Shown here: one piece after another, positions 46,955 to 58,980 of the stretch
How positions within the stretch are numbered: the first letter of the stretch is position 1
How the letters are laid out: each line of letters opens with the position of its first letter
NCBI RefSeq assembly: GCF_000003815.2
Contig: NC_049981.1
Coordinates: 27,117,785 to 27,181,784, forward strand
Reading direction: 5' to 3'
Source: Branchiostoma floridae
Lineage: Eukaryota > Chordata > Leptocardii > Amphioxiformes > Branchiostomatidae
DNA: 64,000 nt
Notes under the pieces: generated by a model
Database searches by the model: none
What the model was told of the DNA's origin: nothing
The model's input: only the letters and a program-made list of their open reading frames with translations
Program-made: the position numbers and the translations under genes

Positions 46955-48399
46955 CTGTATGAAGAAAGATGAGAGATTGGCATAGCCGAAACTTTTGACA
47001 GTTGACATCGATGTGTTTGCAGAGAGTAACAACTCGAGCTCGAAATAAAAGAACCTAGCACACTTATCGAAAAGAGAAGATGTTCTTCCCAGTATGAGTG
47101 GATCAAATCATACATCCTGGTTTCCAGGTTCACATCTAGAAATAGCTGTTAGTCATCTGTCCAAATTCTATCAATCTTTTCACAAATGGCGGTAAATTTC
47201 AATCAATCACGGCTACGCGGTGTTCTTCGTGCTGAGCATCTTTGACAAATCCTTGGCATATCTGGTGTAATCGCGGCTTGGGTGTGACGTGAATACACAT
47301 AAATGTATATCTTTTACCCAACGTGCCCTGAAACAGTCACAGTTGGACCTTCTAGAAGTTTTCTTGGCACAATTTCCACTTCTATGAAACTTTTATGCAC
47401 CAGGGGGCTCATCTTGACTCGACACTCCTTACGCACTGTTATACACACTGTACGCGAGAACATCCTTGACTAAACGAAAACGACATCAAGAGCTGCCAGA
47501 GCGAGAAGTCTTCGACTGGAAGGAATAAACTAAATTGTGCGCATGGAAAAAAGGTTAAGCCTATGACATGAGCTGCACGATGTAAGTGGTCCATTGATAG
47601 AAGCAGTGCCACGTTCAATCAGCATTACCTGTGTGAAATCAAGCGGAAAATTTGATGATATGCAGACGGCGCCTGAAGTGTGCAATTATGTTGCAGAGAC
47701 GTGCACGTGTTCACAGCCTCAATCCGACTTATGTAGTGGTTTATGAGCAATTTTGAACTGGCTGCAACAGCTGTGCGTCTGCATGCAATCAAGGTTTGAG
47801 TTGAAAGGCACAGACAAGAGCTTTTATGGTAAATAAAATTAGATTAAACTGCCAACAGCTGTTAAACTAAATGTTATCGTTGAAATTGGAGATAAGTTTT
47901 ATAGATGTGTTGGCTAAATGTGTGTATTTTATTTTTCGAAGTTGTATAAATTGTCGATCTTGCAAGCTATTTATTACGTAGTGACATAGGCAGATGAATG
48001 ACTGGATGGTAAATAAATGAATGAATGAACGAATGGAAGAAAGAAAGAATGAATGAAATGAACAGATGGGTTGATGAATGGATGGATAGATGAATGAATG
48101 AGTGAATGGGTGTATACATGAATGAATGAGTGNNNNNNNNNNNNNNNNNNNNNNNNNNNNNNNNNNNNNNNNNNNNNNNNNNNNNNNNNNNNNNNNNNNN
48201 NNNNNNNNNNNNNNNNNNNNNNNNNNNNNNNNGGACACCAGCAGAGGCACATTGGCAGCGATGGCGGCGATCCAGACGAAGGTGATGACCACGGCAGCGT
48301 TGGTGTCGGTGACTCGCGCCTTCAGCGGGAAGATGATGGCATAGAAGCGGTCCATGGCGATCACGGTCATGGTCAGGATGCTGCATGCCACGGAAACGC
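46754..48399 (-). CDS. Class A neuropeptide-type GPCR, gene 2 (partial: exons 2 and 3 visible)
   Basis: Tandem paralogue of gene 1 in the same orientation. The first visible exon (48399-48233) codes the end of TM3, [15 protein letters not shown] and TM4 before it runs into an assembly gap. The second (46954-46754) codes ECL2, TM5 and ICL3. Both reading frames are open, splice borders and phases match gene 1 exactly, and most differences are conservative, so the visible part looks functional. The exon coding TM1-TM2 is not in the 15.6 kb upstream to the window edge. The TM6 and TM7 exons are not in the visible 33.4-46.7 kb. They could sit in the gap at 46229-46328, be deleted, or be supplied by splicing to gene 1 exons 4 and 5. 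Whether this is a complete gene cannot be settled here. Confidence 0.85.
48009..48132 (+). repeat. GAAT/GGAT simple repeat
   Basis: Imperfect GAATGAATGA and ATGGATGGAT tract running into the assembly gap inside intron 2 of GPCR gene 2. Confidence 0.95.
48133..48232. other. Assembly gap (100 N)
   Basis: Exactly 100 N. It interrupts gene 2 exon 2 on one side and a GAAT-type simple repeat on the other, which is probably what broke the assembly. Confidence 0.98.
48233..48399 (-). CDS. GPCR gene 2, exon 2 (TM3-TM4), truncated by gap
   Basis: Acceptor TTTTCCAG is followed by a phase-1 codon remainder GC and then VSVACSILTM, just as in gene 1. MDRFY stands in place of DRY; TM4 reads VWIAAIAANVPLLV. 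55 full codons are visible. By comparison with gene 1, about 42 nt of the exon and its donor lie in the adjoining 100-N gap. Confidence 0.88.
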
Positions 48400-49939
48400 C
48401 TGGAAAAGATGGAGTCATGTTATTCTCATCTGTCCTGTACGTCACAGCCCAATTGCAACCTGAGCTCTGATCCAACATTGAAGGAGCGCTAGGCGAATTT
48501 CCTAGATAAAAGAAAGAACGATTTATTACGCTTTGTGTGTTTTGATTGCTGTTTAGTCAGTCTGAATGGTATTTCAATTATACAGTCAAGGATTACACAA
48601 TTCCAGTTTGAGTCGTAGAGTTCGCAGCGCGATACCCATCTAGAAGAACGGGGACCTTACCTGCAAATGTTTAGACATGGATTTTAGCTTGAAATTGCTC
48701 CAAATTGTGGCCGGATTGGTAGAAAGAACTGGTAGGAGTTATTTTCCTGTTCCTTGAAAGATTAAGTCGAAAACATTCTAATGTAGAACAACTTTAATTC
48801 AAGACGTACCATTAAGATTTGATCTTTCTGTTGTAAATGTTTTCCTTAAATGCGCCTCAACATTCCGACCGTGCAGCTATATCTTGAGAACTTGTCAGCT
48901 ACTCAGCTACCGTTAGATTTGTTTAGATGACCAACGTCTGTTCCTTTAGATGTATTGAAAAAGGGTTATCCTTAAAGTAATGTTTAGAACTGAATGCATT
49001 GCTTTCTACAGATTGCCTCGTCGTCAAGATAAAAATGTTGACATCTTGAGTGGAGTTCTCAGTGAATTTACTATCGCAACATCACCTTTCTCCACTGTTC
49101 TATCAAAGCACGTTCCTGGAGCTCTCCAGGAGACTTCGGAGCAGGTTAAACCGTAATGCCGCCTGCAACGTTATTTGTTGCAATCACCCGCGAGTTTGTA
49201 TACTCATGACGTGTTCTCCGAATGGTAACAATAGATAAAAGTCATGACTGACCCTGACTCCAGCTTACACAACTCTATATTTCTCAATAGATGTATGCAT
49301 CTTTATATTATCTAAAGCCGCTCGATACTAGGTTTACACAAGGTTTCGACATGTATACTCAGTCGTGGCGAATGGCGAATTCGATTTTGTGAAGAGACAT
49401 TGAAAGGAGAAGGTCGTTTGTGACAGCTTCCTGTTGATAGCTTTATGGAGTCCGACAGTGATGTATGTTACATTAAGGTACCCGGGTCATGGTGATCCCG
49501 CGGGAATATATCAAGGGCTTTCAGATATGGCATATGTTAAGCCCTACTCTGATGTGGTTTCATACAGTACATACCCCCCGTGGTGGGGTTTCTACAACCT
49601 CCTGTCTTGTTATGTTTTCCCAGTAGGGGAATACATATTATTGTTTTCTCTGGTGTGTTCTTTTTATTCCTTCTACTGTCAGTAGCCAATTAGAGCTTAG
49701 GTTGAATATCAGCTGTTCTTTTATTAGCATTTTTTTTACAATCACACTATGGGGCCAGCTCAATAGAATTGCTTACGAGTGGGTTGACGAAAGGCTATGG
49801 TGAAAATAGTCTGCATTTTCGTGAAAATGGTTCCTTTCTAGGTTTAACTTGAATTCTATTTATAGCCGTGGTCATGAAAACAGTAGCAGTTCTTTGCTAT
49901 CTAACGAAGACCATTTTGCCTTTACTGATGTAAACAATT
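48400..49939. other. Presumed intron 1 of GPCR gene 2
   Basis: Upstream of gene 2 exon 2; no TM1-TM2 exon seen here or further to 64 kb. Confidence 0.55.
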
Positions 49940-50503
49940 TCCCATTTCCTGCTGGAAAATTAAGAGTAATTGTAGAGAAGACACAAGGTTTCATCTGTAC
50001 GTTCAACAATGTCTCACCACTGCGTTTAAAAACTATTTCTTCCAAAGAATCGTTCACATCTGGAACGCTTTACCCCTCAACATTAGAACTCTAAAACTTT
50101 CCCCAGTTGTTACAATTAATACCTTTAAGAAAGCAATCCTAGCTCACTATCTCTCTCTTACCAACGACAGATTTAACCCCAACGACGTATGTACTTGGGT
50201 CACCCACTGTCAGTGTCCCAGTTGTACACCTTTCTAGATATTTCATATTTCATCTTACCATTATTTCTATGATTTATTTCTTTATATTTGTTATTATTGT
50301 ATATTTGCTTTTATTGTCGTTGACACAATTATTATTATTTGATTGTACAATTGTTATTATTTGTTATCATTATGATTATTTTTCTATTATTGTATAATTT
50401 AGTTGCACGGGAGGCAACTAGTAAAGGTTACAAAGTACCTGTTTTTGCCTCCCTACCATTTTGTGTAAACACATATGGTGAAGTTCAAATAAATAAAATA
50501 AAA
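49940..50503 (+). mobile_element. LINE 3' end (CR1-like ORF2 C-terminus plus 3' UTR)
   Basis: A frame from about 49985 to the TAG at 50235-50237 reads FFQRIVHIWNALPLNIRTLK and continues with TFKKAILAHYL, ending in a Cys/His-rich tail CTWVTHCQCPSCTPF. The W-N-x-LP pattern followed by a short basic helix is the usual C-terminus of CR1/L2/jockey-type LINE proteins. An AT-rich 3' UTR ends in an A-rich AATAAATAAAATAAA tail. The 5' border is uncertain. Confidence 0.75.
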
Positions 50504-50689
50504 AATCTCCTTTTTCACATGGGTATCATAGACGTTTGGCTGGCGCTGCGATAACAACCTGATTTATATCCACATATAATAAGGGCGCCTCGTCAAATGT
50601 AACCTGTCAGGAACCTGTTCATGTGCCAATGAATAAAAGGAGAATCATATCCTTGGAAGACTAAGAAGGCAAGGATCAGGATTGGGATT

Positions 50690-50935
50690 TTCAACTGAAA
50701 TGAGAAACGTCCACGCAGTTTCAGAGTAAGCTGCTAGGGGTCTACACTTCTTCCTAAGATGAAAACCTATCTACCACCAAAAGCCTCCAGACCAGAGCAT
50801 GTCTTAATAACAAAAGATACAAAAAAAACAGACCTTCTGCTTTAGTTTCAAGGTCACACACGCGGGGCCCAAAAATCAACCTTGAACTTTGGGTCAACAA
50901 CACCCACCACCAGAAAGTATACCTCTATTTATAAT
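50690..50935 (+). repeat. Repeat family A, 3' interior fragment
   Basis: Phrases AGTAAGCTGCTAGGGG, CTATCTACCACCAAAAGCCT and CGGGGCCCAAAAATC match the 3' part of the full copies. Confidence 0.4.
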
Positions 50936-53512
50936 GATAGAGATAATAATGAAATGACATTGAACTTCTGCATTGCCATTGGCTGTCTTCGATGGGGATA
51001 CAAATAGGTCATGAATATTGGAATAAAGAACGGATAGTCCTAGATTGTTGATATGAATTGTCATATCTTGACGTATTGATGCAGTTTCCTTATCCACAGT
51101 ACATCGCGGAATTATTTTAGCCGCCTGGTGGAAACGACTCGACGGTCTCAGACAAAATGGCGATTCTGCTCGATGCACAGTATCCATCAGGCGGCTGTAA
51201 ACACTAGAGGCAATGCCCTCTTGTATGTAATAACCGCCGGATGTTTTCAAGGGCACAATACACTTTCATCGATTAGCTTTTGCCAAGAATTCTAAATGTC
51301 ACGTACATTCGGCTGACTCGGCTTGAGTTATGCTCACGCAAAATAAGATCCGGCGCCTTGTCTGGTGCAACTTGTCACAAAACCGTCCATGCGGCAACGA
51401 ATGAAATGACAAGGCCATATTGTATCCTAGAAAGGCTACAAACTTTAAGGATTCTTTTAGGCAAGGGTTGGGATTGTCTTCTATAAAGCATATATCTTCC
51501 TCTGTGAGTGGATGTGTACACATATCCTGCAGCGCTTCTTGGATGAAATGTCTTATGTGAAATGAGCTGCTTGAATTGTTTTTTTCCATACATAACTTTT
51601 AGGGAGTTTGTAGGAGGTTAATCAAACTATCCCCATAGCTATAACAGTTAGTCCATATCTATAAACGAACAATAAAGGTTCACAAATAGCATTTACCAGT
51701 AGGGGTCATCAAGAGTCTACTTCGTATTTCTTTCCGCGTATACGTAGAACATTCCATGTATGGGAGCATGTGCCCGGCTTTGCTCGCTATGGACAGAATT
51801 CTATTGATTTTTTTTTTACTGGAGATTTTAAGAGGTGGTATTTTCACATAGTACGTAGTTTCCTGTATAGGCTAGACATTACAAAACAGAAAATAAAGTC
51901 AAAGATGGAATAAACCACAGTAATTTGATCATATAGATGACACCCACGCGTAAATCGTGCGACTATACTATTTGTCGTACAATAAGCTGCAAAATGAGAA
52001 AAGATATGCCATAAATTGCAAATAAGAACATCGGAAAACTAATACAAATGAGTGAAGTATCTCAGACAAAAAAAAATGTCAAGGAACAAAAGTAAAGAAT
52101 TTATTGCTCTGAGCATATGTTCGTTTCTCCAAGCTTACATTTTATAATGAAGGCAAGCTTTTGCCAAACTTTATTTTTTCCTCGCACACTGCTATCAGTT
52201 TCTGGGAGCCGGGAGAGCCATATAATTTACATGGTTGAATCAGAATGGCCTTATCAAGAAATAAAAAAAGGTGGAAGAAAATGCTACGGATTGTCTCTCC
52301 AGGGTATCAATCAAATACCGAATATTTTCCGAAATTGTTGATATTAATACGTATACACATTCTCATAGCTAGGTGTATCATGTTACATCTACTACCCACG
52401 GTCCAATTTGAAATACCTAGTGTGCAACGACGTCATCGGACAAAACTTAGATGCGTCAAGAGATTGATTTTTAGCTGAGCATAAATCCAACAGTTGTAGC
52501 ACACGAGTCAATGCCCTCTAACGGCTACTTATGTCAATTTGCTTCAAGGACAGAATGTATAAGACGTCTTTTCTCTCACCAGAGTCCATCCATCTTGCTT
52601 TCCAACAAGAAAAGCCAACATTGATCCTACTTCCCTGTGGAAATCCATGCCTAAAACCCTTCATATGTTCGCTTCAACAATTTTGTATCTCAAAGTTTAC
52701 ACGGCAATACAGCATGATGTTATCTAGGATGTTTTGCAACAGGAAGGTAGTCTTGCCATTTAGGAGATTTTTGGTACAGGGTATACGTAAGTGCGTATGT
52801 AATGTTGGTCATTGCTGTAAAAGGCAACGGTAACAAGATATTACAACAAAACTGCGACGGCCCCTGTCGTGAAAACAGACTCTATGATTAAGAATTTTTT
52901 TCTTTCATTCACGCCTCTAAGTATCGTTTGTCAATCTTGCGCCGGAACGTACATAGGACATTTTCGGGGCTACAAATAGGATGTAAAGAAGTTACTAATT
53001 GCCACGTGAGTGTGTAGTAGAGACTTGGTATAACCTCTTATTATATCATAAGAAGCCAATTACGACATCCGTGACCTTCTATACGTGTTCTTCTCAGCAA
53101 GACAAAATCAAAAGGATTTATACAAAATGTAACATGCATGTGTAATAGTACTGATATAAGTATGAGCTGAACTAGTTTTTTTTAAAAGCTGGAGTGTTAT
53201 GTCGGAAGGTGGTACGTACCGGTAATACCAGACACATAGATCCAGATATCAAGACCCGGTACCGATGCCATTAAGACAGTGGCGGAGTCCCCTGGTATTG
53301 CATACATAAGTTTCCCATCACTTCATAATATTGTCATCATCTTCATCACCCCAAAGCTTTTAAATATTTTTTTAGATATTCTCATTAGACTAGAAAATAG
53401 GACAGAGTTACTGAAAAATTGCGTACTTGGCTATGCAGCAATATATTGATGTAAACGAAACCATCGATGCTAATAAGCCAGAAGCGATGTCACTGACATT
53501 GTTCTTCCTCTA
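50936..53512. other. Intergenic
   Basis: Contains the diverged Harbinger-like MITE at 51.9 kb. No gene recognised. Confidence 0.55.
51914..52235. mobile_element. Harbinger-like MITE (322 bp), diverged
   Basis: Diverged terminal repeats ACCACAGTAATTTGATCATA and TATAATTTACATGGT in inverted orientation, flanked by TAA and TGA. Internal subterminal sequences (GATGACACCC / GGGAGCCGGGAG) are degraded. Confidence 0.5.
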
Positions 53513-53770
53513 ACATCCTATGGTCTTCTCAGTAAATCTGTAACGTTATATATCTTTATCATAGCAAGCCAACTGTCTGGGAATGGACAGCATGGTCATC
53601 ATTATTCTTAACACCAAAGATCACTAAAGCCAGGATGATAACTTACATCCTATGGTCTTCTCGGTAAAATTGTGTAGATCTTATCATAACATGCCAACAG
53701 GGAACGGATAGCATGACCATCATTATTCTTACCACCAAAGATCATTAAATCCAGGATGATAGCTTACAAT
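53513..53770 (+). repeat. Tandem duplication, 132-bp unit, two copies
   Basis: ACATCCTATGGTCTTCTC recurs exactly 132 bp apart (53513 and 53645). Copies stay alignable to TCCAGGATGATAGCTTAC. Confidence 0.85.
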
Positions 53771-53829
53771 TCAAGTTCCAGGTGGAAGTAGATAGATACG
53801 AATGGGGCTTGTGATGTTGTGTAAGGCAC

Positions 53830-54120
53830 ACTGATCTTGGTCATGTGGATGATATTTGCCTGCACATTAATTTTGTCTTCCCCCACCAAAAAAAAATAAA
53901 AAAATGACCATACTATTTATCTTAGGAAGAAGCTTCAAAATCAGGAAATATATACCGAATTCATTATTTGGTACACCATGCTCTGCGTGTTCAGACATTT
54001 GCTCAACCTTTCTGATCGCTTGGATTTCATTTTTTTTTTGGGGGGGTCTTCTTTGTACGCTGGTATGTAGTTCTGGGGTGCCCACAGGGTGTCATCCATG
54101 TAGACCATCTAGTGATCCAG
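53830..54120. mobile_element. Harbinger-like MITE, degraded
   Basis: Left TGGTCATGTGGATGATATTT and right GTGTCATCCATGTAGACCA resemble the terminal repeats of this family. Borders are approximate. Confidence 0.4.
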
Positions 54121-56094
54121 TATTACCTGATGGACAGTTATAGTTGAAGAATGTACCGTTCGCTTTCGATGTCAGTGCTCCAGCCATCTGCCAACACCTA
54201 CATGTACAACTAAAATACGAGCACTTCAATTAATGGAAGGTAATTTGTATTCATCCCCTGTCGTTTCTCATAGTGAAAAATGTCTCACGTATTCTGTTTC
54301 TTACTGATAACAAATTGCGGTCCTGTGGTGGAAGCCACGGGATTTCAAACGGGAAGCACAAGGCTTATGTTACTAGAACGCTGTAATTACAGTCTACATA
54401 AAAACGTTAGTTACGTCCGTGCACTTGACCTTTGCCTGTCGACTTTCACATCTGGAAAGCCGTGATGTTGTGCCTGTTATTTTCTCTAACTGCATTCGCA
54501 TCGGTCAATAGCATTTTCCAAGATTTCCAAGCAGAGGTTCAGCTCCGGCTTGTCTTTGGCTTCTTTCCAGATGTCGTTCTGTCGTGCTTTCCATTTTGTC
54601 AGATCTTTTTGACGATAAGAAGCCGGAGCCTAAGCTCTACATGGAGAGTACCAATACTTTACGTTTGCAAACATCATAATGTATCAAACTCAGACACCTC
54701 ACGGCAATGTCTTAATACCGCAATGTCTGGATAGGGTATTCGTGAATCTTGCCGTGTGCTGGAAGAGAGCCAAAGCCGTGGCAAACTTCAATTACACCTA
54801 CTTGACCTTAAGGCAAGGTTATCTGTTTCTTAGATGTTTTTTTATTGCTGGTCTCGTGCTGACTTGAATACCAAATATGGGCATGTGCAATCTTCGTGGT
54901 CTTGGCAGTAGTAGTTAAAATTGAAGCGAGGCGTCCTCTACGCAAGAAAAATGACACCCACTGTACTAATGGGATTGTCTATTATTACACCAACTTTAAA
55001 ACCTCACAATATCTATATTATTCCCATTCATCTAAGTGAAAAAAGATCCAGCTGGCAATACAATTTTCAAGAACATGCCCAGTGTAATTTTGGGATAGTT
55101 ACATGATTGTATGGTTCCATTGGAGTTCGCGCTTCGGCGAATATAAAATCAAAGGGTACATTTGCAACAACAGCCAATTTAAAGGTAATGCAGCGTACAG
55201 TTTGCTAGGGAGCCATATTCATTTAACGGTCTTATCAGAGGTTCATTCCAGAAATAAATTAAACTAGCAACTAGCATTAGATTAAGTATCAAAGTGTGTA
55301 GATGCCAAATGTAACAATTTAAATGTCACAGCAAAACCTTTCATTTTAGTAACCAATCCTTGTTCGATTGCGGATCATTTCAACTACTCCGTCCTTGATG
55401 TTTGACGCGCAACGTCAAGTTCGCCTCATAAAAATCACACTGTCATCAGGTCGACACTTTAATCTACTACATGGGAGCCTAAGTGCTGTTAAGGATCACA
55501 GCGTTCCAAGGAATATCCGGATTTTACTTGTAAATTGCCGACATGAAAGACCAACTGAAAGGTCAGCAAACGACGGTTCGCTACAGATCGTGTAAGGCCT
55601 AGACTTTGTGACGGTGGTTCACTCATGTGCTGCTGTGTGCATTAAGACCTGCCTGTCATCTGCCAGCTAGATAAAGTGCACCAGACAAGGCGAGATGGCC
55701 CCCGGACCGGACATTAACGCCAGGAAAACAATCAAACGGTAATACAAGAACAGTTAAAAACAACTTCTGAACCATTGCATTTTTTTTGCCGGAATCACTT
55801 GGGCTATATTCAACCACGTTTAGGCTTTCTACTAGCAGGAAGAGAATACTGAACTCACACATTATACCAGCCCTCATAACAATATTTTCTTGTCTTATAC
55901 GTACCTTAATGCATTGGCTTGTATCTTTTGAGTTTATCCGTTTCTATACAGTTAATGTTGGAAAGGTCATAAAAGTACATTGGATAATATGCTGGGTTCT
56001 GGATCCTGCGTCATTATACGAAAAGATGTAAAGTTTTTTTTATCTATTTTGCTTTTTGGACAGACGAGGACAATGTGGCACTGCACTCGAGTTT
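54121..56094. other. Intergenic
   Basis: Several 60-100-codon plus-strand frames between 54.3 and 55.6 kb have no recognisable motif. Nothing supported. Confidence 0.55.
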
Positions 56095-56225
56095 TTGTAA
56101 CTTATATCAACAGTGCCACATACACGGTACAGACAGAAGGTACCCATTTTTACACCTGGGTGAAGTGAGGAAGTTCGTGTAAAGTGCCTTTCCCAAGGGC
56201 ACAACGTCGGGGCGGAATTGCAAAC
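56095..56225 (-). mobile_element. SINE body fragment
   Basis: The minus strand carries GTGCCCTTGGGAAAGGCACT and ACACGAACTTCCTCACTT, the closest match in the window to the body of the complete SINE. Confidence 0.65.
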
Positions 56226-56278
56226 ACTTAGGAATATAATACTAGTAAGTCTATACATTTCTGGAGTAACTATCCGAG

Positions 56279-56650
56279 GTGGTAGAAGTAATTCTCGATT
56301 AAGTTGAACTGTAATTTCCAACACAAGAAGTTAGATTTACCTAAAATTTTTACTGATCAACTCCAGTCTTTGTTAAGGTATGGAAAATCCACTGCTTTGT
56401 TCACCTACATCGAGATTTATAACCATCTCTACAACATAAACAACAACGAAGGGCGCCATAGACTTTCTGCAAATTTCTGATCCACTCCTCACCGAGTCAC
56501 GTGTGTTATTCTCAAAAAAGGGACGTCACAGAAGCAAGGAATTGTTCATTCCTTGACAAAGACTGTAGTCGATCAGTCAAAAATCTGGTTAAGTCTTATT
56601 TCTTGTGTTGGAAATTACAGTTCAACTTAATCCAGAATTACGTCTACCAA
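56279..56650. repeat. Inverted repeat, about 54-bp arms
   Basis: 56279-56332 and 56597-56650 are inverted copies with few mismatches, sharing TTGTGTTGGAAATTACAGTT. Complementarity continues inward (AGTCTTTGTTAAGG with CCTTGACAAAGACT). It lies just before family A copy 2. Possibly a foldback or PLE terminal relic. Confidence 0.65.
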
Positions 56651-56668
56651 CACAGATGAATTTCCAAA

Positions 56669-57745
56669 CTAGAGTTCGGCGACCTCATACCTTCATGAAA
56701 TATTTAGAGCTTTTGCAAATTTCATGCATAATTTACATAATTTATGCATGGCGATGTTCATTATTGACTAACGTACACATGTTACAAGTATAAAATTCCC
56801 ATCATTAGTCATTATGCGGATTTGCTATTTTTGTATATATCATGCAAATCAGTTCCTTATTTGCATATTTGGTATTTGCTTATGTTTCACCTATCATAAC
56901 TTACATGTGTTAAGTTTACTGAAGTTCAGCTATTGAAAACAATGGAATTGTACAATCTCCTCATTAATTATGCAAATTAAGTCCCCATTTGCATAAAATG
57001 TATATCATTATGAACATCTTTGCCTAAGCTACCTGCATGCCAAAAATGATGGCAATCCATCATTCCTTTCTATAGTTATCCTCTTTGGAGTGTATTGACA
57101 AAAACGCCCCTGCACTTCAAAAGTTAAATGTTAGGGAGCTGAAACTTGCCCCACTTTGTCATGACGTTAAAAGCTATCTACCACCTAAATATCAAAACCA
57201 TATCATGTCCGGTACAAGAGATACATTAAAAAAACTGCTATGATAGAATAAGCTCGTTAATTATGCAAAGTTAATCTAATTTTGCATAATTAGTATTTCA
57301 TCTTGTATAACATTGCCTAAGGTACCTACATACCAAAATCATGAAAATCCATTTTTCCCTACTTGAGTTATCCACTTCAGAAGTTTTTGACAAAAATGCC
57401 CCTGCTATCCCCAAACTAGACGCTAGGGGGGCCAAACGTATGTCACTTATTTCTGAGCACAAGAGCTATCTAACACCTAAAAAGTGGGACCATATCTTGT
57501 TCAGAACACCGAGATAGCAAAACCGGAAGTTGCACTGCATTACCAAGGAAAGCCGCTGGGGGCCCCAAAAATCTAATCACTTCTAGCTTTCATCACACCC
57601 CACCAACACACCAAGTATGAAACTAATCCATCCAGACATTCTTGAGCTATCTTGTTGACAGACAGACAGACAGACAGACACACACACACACACACAAACG
57701 CTGGTCAAAATATAACCTCCATGACATTTCATGGAGGTAATTATA
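56669..57745 (+). repeat. Repeat family A, copy 2 (about 1.08 kb)
   Basis: Same ends as copy 1 (CTAGAGTTCGGCGACCTCAT; ATGACATTTCATGGAGGTAA) and collinear interior with several ATGCAAAT motifs. Near the 3' end is (GACA)n(CA)n at 57656-57698. It is the longest and least damaged copy. Confidence 0.75.
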
Positions 57746-58967
57746 CCTAATATTGATTAGATATGGATTCCACTCGCATTCCGTTGAGAATGTCAGCACT
57801 TCACTCTACTGATCTAACAGGTATATAGAATGCAATCTTTTACGTCTGCAAGAAAAACGGTGCTATTTTGGTGACCTTTGCACATAAGACCATGTTCAAC
57901 GCCGGAAGGTTACCGTCGGGCCCAGAGGTCATAGTTAGAGCTCAGAGCGGAGTCAAGACCCTACAATAGGCCGCTTTCATTGTAAGATTACCCGCAAGTC
58001 ATTTCATCCTTCGCTACACTCTAGCTGTTGCACTTGCCTCCACATCGACCCTAGGGAGTACTAAGATCCAGCAATATTGACTTTGACTGCCCGGCCTTGG
58101 TGATCACAACCACACATGACCTTGACATGTCAAAGGCTCATTGAAGAGACGGAATAAGTCGCTAGGTGCGTATCTGCACCACCATATTATCACCACTCGA
58201 GGCAATTCTTGAAACAGCTCATCAGGTTTGACGTGCGAAAGACATATTGGAGACATCGTCAACTGGTAATACTGAGACCTTAACCCGTCTCAAGGTTACT
58301 TCGCCGCTTCAATGGTAAATAAGCTTTATGGATACGGATAAGGGTCTGATTTTCGATCGGTCTTTCTGCAATGCAGACGGCTGCTGCCCTGCACTACGTC
58401 CCGTAACGCTTCTGATCACTTGTGCCTATATCCGTACCCTACACATTACGTGAAAAACTGATGTGAACGTAAGTATAGGAGTATAGGAGGCGTTTTTACA
58501 TGTTTTCACAAATATATTTTATATATCACGAGGCGCCTGCAAATTGATCATTTTTATGTCAATCAATGCTTTTAAAAGGCATTCTATATGAAGAGGAACG
58601 CACCTGGTCTGTTTGGGTAATGTGAATTGGTTCTGACTCTGATATATCATCTATTTTCGCATTTCTAAAAGACCGGATTACACGTACATACCCCATTAGA
58701 GCCTAACCTGCAGTACCGCTCCCGGCCGTCTAATGGCCAAATTTTGGTCCTTAGGAAATTGGGAAATCGCAAAGGCTAGCTCCATAACAGGTTTGCATTT
58801 TTTGAGATTTAATAACTTAAGTTTCAACTATGTAGCCACTTAAAAAACAAAAATGAAAATATACAAGACATTTTACTGACAACGAAAGGCATATCAGGAA
58901 ATAATTTATTACCATACGAATTGTTCAATTATTTTTGTAACCAGTGTCATTCAGTTAGATTTGGGAC
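57746..58967. other. Intergenic
   Basis: Unique-looking DNA up to the Penelope-like insertion; nothing recognised. Confidence 0.6.
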
Positions 58968-58980
58968 ATTTCAGCTCATC

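Noticed and set aside
47867-48478. Long minus-strand frame around gene 2 exon 2
   Set aside because: It runs through 100 N and the GAAT repeat; only the 48233-48399 part is a real exon.
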